The notes under the pieces are model-generated. The model was given only the letters and a program-made list of their open reading frames with translations. It searched no databases and was not told the DNA's origin. A program made the translations under genes and the position numbers. A DNA stretch of 5,325 nucleotides from Cellvibrionales bacterium (lineage in GTDB: Bacteria > Pseudomonadota > Gammaproteobacteria > Pseudomonadales > JAHEGP01): contig JAHEGP010000215.1 in assembly GCA_024645065.1 (NCBI GenBank), positions 1-5,325 of the forward strand, written 5' to 3'. Positions 1-5,325 of this stretch are shown here, one piece after another; the first letter of the stretch is position 1, and every line of letters begins with the position of its first letter.

Positions 1-1590
1 GTACTTATCTTGTACCATACCCCGGGAACTGGATAGCGCCTCGGGATAGTTCGCCAGGAACAGGCCGGCTATCAGCGACAGGCTGATTCCCTCGACGGTG
101 AGAGTGGCGCCGATAACCAGGGACTCAGGCACGCTATCCAGCAGGATGCCGAGCCATATCGCGAGCGCCGCTCCATGGCCTGCACCCGCCTCAACGCCCA
201 TGGCCAACAGGCTGGGAGGCGCCCTGTCAGACTTCACCGCTTTGACGGCACGCGACAACCAGTCGTGTATTTTGCCGCCGTCTATCTGGTAGCGCTGGCG
301 CAGATAAGCTGTCAAACCCGGGGATTTGAGGTAACCCAGCAGGCGTTGCTGAAAGTCGTGATTGTTGTGCAGCAACTGGCGAAAATCTTCCTGTCGCAGT
401 GTCCAGGCGCCGCATTCGACCATGGTTCGGGCGGTGAGCGTGTGCCGCACCCCGGTGATAAAAGAACGCATACCGACGCCGTCACCGGCCTGCTGGTAGC
501 TGGGCAGCAACTGGTTGCTGGGGTCGGTCAGGCTGACCTGGCCATACTCCAGCAAGTACATACGACTGGAGGGATCGCCCGCCTTGAACAGCACCTCGTT
601 GGGGCCATAGTGGCGATAGACCAGGTGCATCGACAGCCAATCGGCCTCTTCCTCCGACAAGTCTTCCAGCCAGGGCACGCGATCAATTTTTGCCGCGAAG
701 TCGCAAAAGGCATCCGTGCGGCGTTCCACCGGCCGGGCATCGGGAAGCCGGCTCTCCTCGTCAAGCAGCTCTGTCGCCTCGACGAACCAGGCGTCGGTTT
801 CTGCCTCGCTCAGGCCTTGCTCTTGAAGCAGGTAAGCGCGAGTCTGTGGATTCTGCAACCACTTGCGAATCGACTCCTGGAACGCAGCCGACTGGCTCAG
901 CAGCTGGCGCAGGCTCGACTCGGGAATACACCATAACCAGGTCGGCTCAGTTGCGGTGGCGGTGTAGCGATGGGCCGAACCGGTAAACAGGGAATTGGCA
1001 CCGAAAGCGCCGGCACTACCAATGCGGTCGATGTGTTTCACCGCCAACTCCGGCTGCTGCGCCGGCAGGTCCATCGATACCGAGCCCTTGACGACCACGT
1101 ACAGGGCATCGGCGGGGTCGCCCTGCTGGTAGACAAAGCTGCCCTTGGGGTAGAACCGGGGTTCCACCTCCTGCGCCAGCTCCCGGAACTCCGGCTGGGT
1201 CACCCCCTCGAAGATTGCGGTGCGATTCAGGTGGCCCAGAATCCGCTCCATCCTGCGATGGGTGTCGCGGCGGGAATGATGTACCGAGGTGGATATCTTG
1301 CGTTTAAAACCCCCGAAGTCATTCACCACCAGATTGAGGGCAATAAACAGCAATCCGCCGCCGAGAAAGCCGATAAACAGTGCCGCCAGGTGACCATGCT
1401 CCAGAGCAGGCGCCACCAGGTCGACGCTCAGGGCCGCCAGCAGTGCACCACCACCAAAGGCCATCATGGCGGCCACTATGCGGTCTTCCGGGGTCCAGAA
1501 AAACGACGTCAGCGCGCCCAGGGGCAATGCCAGGGCACTGACGATACCGATCCAGAATGCGGTGACGACGAGCGGATCTGTGAATAACAC
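1..1590 (-). CDS. ZIP-like metal transporter with two tandem cyclic nucleotide-binding domains in the TM3-TM4 loop (3' end outside window)
   Basis: Reading the minus strand from a GTG at 1590-1588 gives 530 residues without a stop up to the window edge; the C-terminus is missing. Residues about 7-28, 36-60 and 66-89 are hydrophobic helices (TM1-3), with the small-residue stretch AFGGGALLAAL in TM2. A basic, His-rich linker (about 95-122) leads to a first CNB fold (about 125-245; core YQQGDPADALYVVVKGSV at 154-171) and a second one (about 303-415; core FKAGDPSSRMYLLEYGQVSL at 335-354). Each is followed by a helical tail. Hydrophobic helices resume at about 461 with LDSVPESLVIG (484-494) and LANYPEALSSS (512-522), which resemble ZIP TM4 and TM5. 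ZIP proteins move Zn2+, Fe2+ or Mn2+ into the cytoplasm; this branch's substrate and direction are unknown. The GTG was chosen because no ATG or other good start precedes it in frame and later starts would remove TM1; it has no clear Shine-Dalgarno. Ligand gating by the CNB domains is inferred. Confidence 0.87.
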   Translation of the reverse strand, partial: MLFTDPLVVTAFWIGIVSALALPLGALTSFFWTPEDRIVAAMMAFGGGALLAALSVDLVAPALEHGHLAALFIGFLGGGLLFIALNLVVNDFGGFKRKISTSVHHSRRDTHRRMERILGHLNRTAIFEGVTQPEFRELAQEVEPRFYPKGSFVYQQGDPADALYVVVKGSVSMDLPAQQPELAVKHIDRIGSAGAFGANSLFTGSAHRYTATATEPTWLWCIPESSLRQLLSQSAAFQESIRKWLQNPQTRAYLLQEQGLSEAETDAWFVEATELLDEESRLPDARPVERRTDAFCDFAAKIDRVPWLEDLSEEEADWLSMHLVYRHYGPNEVLFKAGDPSSRMYLLEYGQVSLTDPSNQLLPSYQQAGDGVGMRSFITGVRHTLTARTMVECGAWTLRQEDFRQLLHNNHDFQQRLLGYLKSPGLTAYLRQRYQIDGGKIHDWLSRAVKAVKSDRAPPSLLAMGVEAGAGHGAALAIWLGILLDSVPESLVIGATLTVEGISLSLIAGLFLANYPEALSSSRGMVQDKY

Positions 1591-1596
1591 TACGAT

Positions 1597-1631
1597 AAAA
1601 TCGGCTGGCCTGTGCAGGCTGGCCGGCAGCC
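1597..1631 (-). terminator. Terminator-like or attenuator hairpin between the stress protein and the ZIP-like gene
   Basis: Immediately after the stress-protein stop codon, minus-strand GGCTG (1631-1627) and GCC (1623-1621) can pair with GGC (1610-1608) and CAGCC (1607-1603). This gives an 8-bp GC-rich stem with a 3-nt bulge and a 10-nt loop. An alternative stem, GCCTG/CAGGC (1619-1615 with 1612-1608), lies inside it. Only four T residues follow (1600-1597), so this is weak as a full intrinsic terminator. It could lower transcription into the downstream gene or protect the 3' end of the upstream message. Its ends fall before the chosen GTG start. Confidence 0.3.
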
Positions 1632-2057
1632 CTAGCGAATTATCGTAACGGCGCAGGGAGCATGATGTAACACCTCTTCGCTAACGCTACCGAGTAATAA
1701 TTCACGCACCAGCGAACGGCCGCGGCTGCCCATCACGATATGATCGTAACCCTTGTGCCTGGCCACGCTGACGATCTCTTCGGCAGGCTGGCCAATCACC
1801 ACCAGGTTGTCGGTAATGGCCGCGTCGTCGGCAATAAACTCACGCACCGGAGCGAAGCTCGGCTCACCATGGCTTTGCTTGAGTGCGACCACTTCCTCCC
1901 TGGGAAGATTCGCCAGGCCCATGGCGTCCTCGGCGGGCATGTCGTAGACATGTAACAAGGTTACCGTTGCGCCGGCTTCCTGCGCCCGCTGTAATGCCCA
2001 GCGGGCTGCCAGCACCGACTGTGTCGAACCATCTACAGGTACCAGGATTTTTTTCAC
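1632..2057 (-). CDS. Universal stress protein (UspA family), ATP-binding type
   Basis: A complete 141-residue single-domain Usp protein, the usual length for the family. It opens with the strand MKKILVPVDGS, whose Asp9 normally contacts the adenine nucleotide. It carries the full ATP-binding signature G-2x-G-9x-G-S at residues 110-124 (GSRG, then nine residues, then GS), and ends with the typical APCAVTIIR strand. Presence of this signature places it with the nucleotide-binding Usp proteins rather than the UspA-like non-binders. Such proteins are cytoplasmic dimers linked to stress survival and sometimes act as partners or regulators of membrane transporters. The start is a GTG at 2057-2055 with a GGGGA ribosome-binding site 8 nt upstream; an ATG overlapping it is out of frame. 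It lies 101 nt after the hydrolase and 41 nt before the ZIP-like transporter. The exact role is unknown. Confidence 0.94.
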   Translation of the reverse strand: MKKILVPVDGSTQSVLAARWALQRAQEAGATVTLLHVYDMPAEDAMGLANLPREEVVALKQSHGEPSFAPVREFIADDAAITDNLVVIGQPAEEIVSVARHKGYDHIVMGSRGRSLVRELLLGSVSEEVLHHAPCAVTIIR

Positions 2058-2064
2058 ATTGTTT

Positions 2065-2069
2065 TCCCC
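2065..2069 (-). promoter_or_regulatory. Ribosome-binding site of the universal stress protein gene
   Basis: Minus-strand GGGGA; the G run ends 8 nt before the GTG at 2057. It supports GTG as the start. The overlapping ATG (2059-2057) is followed at once by TGA (2056-2054), so it would encode only a single methionine. Confidence 0.55.
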
Positions 2070-2086
2070 AAGGATACTGTGGATAC

Positions 2087-2116
2087 ATTGTAATGGTGAA
2101 CCACCGTAAGCGACAA
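2087..2116 (-). promoter_or_regulatory. Candidate sigma70-type promoter for the universal stress protein gene
   Basis: In the gap before the stress-protein gene, minus-strand TACAAT (2092-2087) matches the -10 consensus at five of six bases. TTGTCG (2116-2111) is a partial -35 element 18 nt upstream. Transcription would start near 2080, leaving a leader of roughly 23 nt. The start region holds a direct repeat, GTATCC-ACA-GTATCC (2086-2072), of unknown meaning. The call is from sequence resemblance alone. If real, the last two genes can be expressed separately from ptsP. Confidence 0.35.
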
Positions 2117-2147
2117 GACGCTTTGCAGGACAGGCCCCGCTTGCAAA
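2108..2147 (-). other. Two mutually exclusive small stem-loops after the hydrolase gene
   Basis: On the minus strand, TTTGCA (2147-2142) can pair with TGCAAA (2127-2122). AAGCG (2123-2119) can pair with CGCTT (2112-2108) around a 6-nt loop. The two stems share bases 2122-2123, so they compete at their edges. No T run follows either stem, so neither is a convincing intrinsic terminator. They may be chance structures, processing sites or weak pause sites. The second overlaps the candidate -35 element of the stress-protein promoter. Confidence 0.22.
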
Positions 2148-2158
2148 CCCCGAGCTGA

Positions 2159-3010
2159 CTAATTCGCATCTTCCCGGTTGTCCAACCAGTCGACGATAGC
2201 GGCGGCAGCCGGCGCCGGATGCTTCGCCCAGGACACGTGATCGGCGCGAACTCCAAGCTCGGCACTGGTGAGCTGCCAGAGCCTGAGCTCGCGCCGGGTA
2301 AGCCGGCTGGTGACCCCTTCGATAGCCGTCCGCGGCCCGAAATCATCATGCTCGCAATAAATCGACAGTACCGGCCGGGCGTCGGCCTGGACCAGCGCTT
2401 CGAGATCCTGGTCGATGCCGGCGGCGCTGTAGCGATTGTGTTTTGCCATCACCAGCCAGTCACGCATCAGGGTACACGCCTCACGGCCACCAAAACCGAC
2501 TTTGTCGCCGGGATAATAGCCCAGCAGACGGGTACTGCCGGTGACTGCGGCGATAAGGAAGCGGATTTGCCAGGCACGGGAACCGGAATAACAGCGATAC
2601 CAGGGGGTCGCGGTCGCCAGCAACACGATGCCGGCGACTTCATCCGGTCCCAGGGCGCTCGCCATCAGGCTGAGGTGACCGCCCAGGCTATGGCCGCCCA
2701 GGTAAATCGGCACAGTCGGATGCTTCCCTCGCATCCAGGCCAGCGCCGCGGGAATATCCTCGAGCAACCACTCTCTGAAGCCGAAGTCTACCCGGCGCGA
2801 GGGTCGCAGCGCGCTGCGACCATGCCCCCGCTGCTCCATTATCACGGTGCTGATACCCTGCGCTGCCAGGGTTTCGGCCAGTTTGCGATACAATTTGGCC
2901 TGCACCCCCAGCGCCGGCAGAAACAGCAGCTGTGCCCGCGTCTGGAAAGCGGGGTATACCTCGAGCGGGAGTGAATAAGCTTCAATGTCGAGATCAATCA
3001 ATTGCGTCAT
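2159..3010 (-). CDS. Alpha/beta-fold hydrolase (serine hydrolase, substrate unknown)
   Basis: A complete 283-residue protein with the alpha/beta hydrolase layout and no signal peptide, so probably cytoplasmic. The nucleophile elbow is GGHSLGG (residues 105-111) with Ser108 as the catalytic serine. The EQRGHGRS segment (59-66) corresponds to the conserved strand-turn before it. The acid is likely Asp222 or Asp223 in CEHDDFGP, and the base His258 in RADHVSW. The form of these motifs resembles the uncharacterised predicted alpha/beta hydrolases of the COG4757 type and the hydrolase_4/serine aminopeptidase-like group; this assignment is from memory and not tested. Esterase, lipase or thioesterase activity is possible, but no substrate can be named. 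The ATG at 3010 lies 5 nt after the ptsP stop without a good Shine-Dalgarno of its own, which points to translational coupling with ptsP. Confidence 0.92.
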   Translation of the reverse strand: MTQLIDLDIEAYSLPLEVYPAFQTRAQLLFLPALGVQAKLYRKLAETLAAQGISTVIMEQRGHGRSALRPSRRVDFGFREWLLEDIPAALAWMRGKHPTVPIYLGGHSLGGHLSLMASALGPDEVAGIVLLATATPWYRCYSGSRAWQIRFLIAAVTGSTRLLGYYPGDKVGFGGREACTLMRDWLVMAKHNRYSAAGIDQDLEALVQADARPVLSIYCEHDDFGPRTAIEGVTSRLTRRELRLWQLTSAELGVRADHVSWAKHPAPAAAAIVDWLDNREDAN

Positions 3011-3015
3011 GGGGC

Positions 3016-5259
3016 TTAGTGCACCAACGCTGTCAGTTCGTTGGCGTCCAGCATTTCGTTCACCAGGCTGCGAATAGCCCCGACGTCATCGCATTCCAGC
3101 GCCCGCTGCAAAACATCCCTCGCCTCAGGCAGGGAGATGGACCGAACCAACCACTTGATGCGGGGCAGCACAGCAGCACTCATGCTCAGGCTGCGAATGC
3201 CCATAGCTACCAGTAAAACCACCGCGGCCGGGTCTGAGGCCATCTCGCCGCACAGGCTGACCGGCACGTTGCACTCGCGGGCAATGTTCACCACCCGGTT
3301 GATTTCGTGTAACACCGCGGGGTGAACATGATCGTAGCGATTGCCCACCTGTGGATTATTGCGGTCCAGCGCCAGCAGGTACTGGCTCAGGTCGTTGCTA
3401 CCAATCGAGATGAAGTCGATCTTGCGGCACCAGAAACGCAGCTGGGAAATGGCCGCGGGTACTTCCAGCATTACCCCGACCTGGGGGCGCAACGCCGGGC
3501 AGCCCTCCTTCAGCAATTGCGTGCAGGCATCGTCCAGCAACTGCCTGAAGCGATCGATCTCGTAGGTGGAACTGACCATCGGCACCAAGATACGCAGGTT
3601 GTCGATGCCCTCGGCAGCGCGCACCATCGCCCTCACCTGCGACATCAACAATTGGATGTTATCGAGGGTAAAACGTATCCCCCGCCAGCCCAGCGCGGGA
3701 TTCTCCTCTCCCCGAACAGGAAAATACGGCAGTTGTTTATCGCCACCGATATCCAGTGTGCGCATATACACCGGCTTGCCCTGGTAGGCCGACAGCACTG
3801 CACGGTAGACCTGCACCTGCTCGTCTTCGGTGGGGAAACTGTCGCGGATCATAAACGGGATCTCGGTGCGGTAAAGCCCCACTCCCTCGGCGCCGCTCTT
3901 CAAACCCGGACTGATGTCAGCCAGCAGTCCGGTATTGGTCAGCAGGGTGACCCGGGTGCCATCGAGGGTAATGGCCGGTTCGTCACGCAGGCTATCGAGC
4001 TGGTGGCGCAGTAAGTCCTGCTGTTCGATCAGCTGGCGAAACTCCTGCAGCAAAACACTGCCGGGATGGGTGAACACCTGGCCAACGTTGCCGTCCACAA
4101 CCAGCAGGTCACCATCCTGCAACCCCGGCAGCGTGCCGACGCCCATCACGGCGGGTGCGCCCAGGGCATTGGCCACCACCGCCACATGGGACAAGGTGGA
4201 GCCCTCCAGGCAGACGATACCCGCCAACTGGCCCTGGGGGATTGCAGCAATGTCTGACACGCTCACCTGCCTGCCCACCAGCACCAGCGGCCCGTCGGGC
4301 AGCTGGCGAATCTTGCCGGTTAAATGCCTCCCGCGCCAGACTTCGTAAAGCTTGTTGCCCAGGTGCAGGATATCTTCATGACGGGCCCGCAGGTAGGGGT
4401 CGTCCATCGCCCGAAACAGCTCGGCGAAATACTGGATACTGACGCGCAGGGCCCACGGCAACCAGTGACCACCGCGTATCTCCTGCTCTACCTGGTCAAT
4501 CAATGGCTGGTCCGCCAGCAGCATGTCATAGGCATCGAAAATGCCGGCCACGCTGCCCGCCAGATCTTCCCCCAGGGCGCAGCGCTCGAGCCGGATATCC
4601 TCGCGGGTGATTTCCAGCAGGTGATGCCAGTGATGCACTTCTAGTTCTATATTGTCACAGCGCCGGTCAGACACCGTTTGCAGTTCACTGCCGCCAAGCA
4701 GATAGGCGCTGCCGATAGCGATACCGGGGGCTCCGCGGATGCCTTTCGACTGGCGGTCCGAGAGCAGCGCGCATTGTTCCAGGGCGGGAATATTGGCTAC
4801 GATAAAAGCCAATTGCGCGGCCAGGGTCATCAGGAAGGCCTTGGCCTCGGGCTCCAGCTTGCTCGGCTCGACCCGCTGCACCACCAGCACCCCTAACACT
4901 TCTCCGTGCTGCACCAGCGGCACTCCGCAGAAACTGGAATAACGTTCTTCACGGGTCTGGGGCAGGTAAAGGTACTCCTCATGGCTGGCGGCCTCGGCCA
5001 GGTTGAGGGGATGTCGGCTGGTCGCTACCAATCCGACCAGACCACGTCCGGCGGGTATCAACACCTTGCCATCGCTGTCCAGGCCGTGACTGGCCAGCAG
5101 CACCATGTCGCCATCAGCGTTGGCGCGATACAAGCTGCAAACATCGACATGGATGGCTTCACAGATAGAATCGACGATCAGCCGCATCTGTTCAGCGGGA
5201 GAATCGACCAGCCCAACCTGCTGGGTGATCCGCGTCAGCTCCAGAATGACTTTATCCAT
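3016..5259 (-). CDS. ptsP: Phosphoenolpyruvate-protein phosphotransferase PtsP (enzyme I of the nitrogen PTS, GAF-containing)
   Basis: A complete 747-residue protein, the normal length for EI-Ntr. It takes phosphate from PEP and passes it to NPr (PtsO) and then to EIIA-Ntr (PtsN). This is a regulatory cascade affecting nitrogen metabolism, potassium transport and stress responses rather than sugar uptake. An N-terminal GAF domain (about 17-155) is the sensor; in the family this region responds to glutamine and 2-oxoglutarate. The PEP-utiliser N-terminal and helical region spans about 172-320. The swivelling phosphohistidine domain follows, with active-site His358 in GSTLSHVAVVA. The C-terminal PEP-binding barrel begins at about 430, with GLYRTEIPFM (461-470), MRTLDIGGDKQ (499-509), GSNDLSQY (620-627) and the catalytic Cys670 in SLCGEMASDP. 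All key residues are present. The ATG at 5259 is the first start after an in-frame TGA at 5268-5266. It is first in the apparent operon. In many gammaproteobacteria rppH lies just upstream, but that cannot be confirmed here. Confidence 0.98.
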   Translation of the reverse strand: MDKVILELTRITQQVGLVDSPAEQMRLIVDSICEAIHVDVCSLYRANADGDMVLLASHGLDSDGKVLIPAGRGLVGLVATSRHPLNLAEAASHEEYLYLPQTREERYSSFCGVPLVQHGEVLGVLVVQRVEPSKLEPEAKAFLMTLAAQLAFIVANIPALEQCALLSDRQSKGIRGAPGIAIGSAYLLGGSELQTVSDRRCDNIELEVHHWHHLLEITREDIRLERCALGEDLAGSVAGIFDAYDMLLADQPLIDQVEQEIRGGHWLPWALRVSIQYFAELFRAMDDPYLRARHEDILHLGNKLYEVWRGRHLTGKIRQLPDGPLVLVGRQVSVSDIAAIPQGQLAGIVCLEGSTLSHVAVVANALGAPAVMGVGTLPGLQDGDLLVVDGNVGQVFTHPGSVLLQEFRQLIEQQDLLRHQLDSLRDEPAITLDGTRVTLLTNTGLLADISPGLKSGAEGVGLYRTEIPFMIRDSFPTEDEQVQVYRAVLSAYQGKPVYMRTLDIGGDKQLPYFPVRGEENPALGWRGIRFTLDNIQLLMSQVRAMVRAAEGIDNLRILVPMVSSTYEIDRFRQLLDDACTQLLKEGCPALRPQVGVMLEVPAAISQLRFWCRKIDFISIGSNDLSQYLLALDRNNPQVGNRYDHVHPAVLHEINRVVNIARECNVPVSLCGEMASDPAAVVLLVAMGIRSLSMSAAVLPRIKWLVRSISLPEARDVLQRALECDDVGAIRSLVNEMLDANELTALVH

Positions 5260-5325
5260 ACTGAATCACTGCTGTCCCTTGAATTGAAACAAAGAAGTCT
5301 TAACTCCCGCCCTGTTGATACAATG
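5260..5325 (-). other. Sequence upstream of ptsP (window edge)
   Basis: These 66 nt hold no assignable gene. Minus-strand AAGGGA (5280-5275) is the best Shine-Dalgarno-like run, but it sits about 15 nt from the ptsP ATG, longer than usual. One frame is open from the edge to TGA at 5268-5266 (19 codons) and another to TAA at 5302-5300 (7 codons). Either might be the tail of an upstream gene, for which rppH would be the expected neighbour, but I cannot recognise the residues. No convincing -35/-10 pair is visible. Confidence 0.3.

Noticed and set aside
227..764. Short minus-strand frames at 227-415 and 528-764
   Set aside because: They are in other frames of the same strand as the CNB-ZIP gene, which has a continuous meaningful reading through this region.
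175..936. Plus-strand open frame of 253 codons
   Set aside because: It lies opposite the continuous minus-strand ZIP/CNB frame, which has recognisable domains. The plus-strand translation has no recognisable motif, and long antisense frames are expected in GC-rich coding DNA.
970..1587. Plus-strand open frame of 205 codons
   Set aside because: Antisense to the TM1-3 and first CNB region of the same gene; low-complexity Gln/His/Arg-rich translation typical of a shadow frame.
1..1590. Left-hand region as a pseudogene, or as a non-coding stretch with a stand-alone CNB protein
   Set aside because: The frame is uninterrupted for 530 codons, with domain boundaries and membrane segments in sensible order. 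There is no frameshift or internal stop.
2219..2974. Plus-strand open frame of 251 codons
   Set aside because: Complementary to the alpha/beta hydrolase, whose catalytic motifs are clear; the plus translation shows no family resemblance.
3322..4014. Plus-strand open frame of 230 codons and other plus frames across 3000-5290
   Set aside because: All lie opposite ptsP, which is conserved over its full length.
5266..5325. Possible end of rppH upstream of ptsP
   Set aside because: rppH is the common neighbour in gammaproteobacteria, but only 19 or fewer codons are visible before a stop and they match nothing I can recognise, so no gene was called.
1..5325. CRISPR array, tRNA/rRNA genes, insertion sequences, attachment sites
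   Set aside because: No regularly spaced repeats, no tRNA-like structures and no transposase or terminal inverted repeats were seen. Almost all of the window is accounted for by four genes.

Overview
This window looks like chromosomal DNA from a gammaproteobacterium. The DNA is GC-rich. The largest gene is a full-length GAF-containing enzyme I of the nitrogen phosphotransferase system (PtsP), of typical proteobacterial length. A marine member of the Cellvibrionales/Halieaceae type is my best guess, but it rests on general resemblance only. There are no mobile elements, RNA genes or CRISPR repeats.

All real genes lie on the minus strand and are read from right to left: ptsP (5259-3016), an alpha/beta hydrolase (3010-2159), a universal stress protein (2057-1632), and a large gene that starts at about 1590 and runs off the left edge at base 1. 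ptsP and the hydrolase are 5 nt apart and probably translationally coupled. A 101-nt gap with a candidate promoter and two competing small stem-loops precedes the stress protein. A 41-nt gap with a terminator-like hairpin precedes the last gene. The layout suggests one operon with internal promoter and attenuation points. The plus strand carries only shadow frames.

The most interesting item is the left-edge gene. It has no usable stop codon inside the window, so it is easy to overlook, but translating the minus strand gives 530 continuous residues. Three N-terminal membrane helices of ZIP-transporter type are followed by two tandem cyclic-nucleotide-binding (CNB) folds, and then by the ZIP-type helices that normally carry the metal site. 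A sensory module therefore appears to sit in the cytoplasmic loop between TM3 and TM4. Both CNB domains lack the usual glutamate of the phosphate-binding cassette, and the metal motifs of TM4/TM5 are altered from the classical ones.

Taken together, the cluster pairs a PEP-driven nitrogen/carbon sensor (PtsP), an ATP-binding stress protein and a putative ligand-gated metal transporter. A shared role in adjusting metal or ion transport to metabolic state is plausible but inferred.
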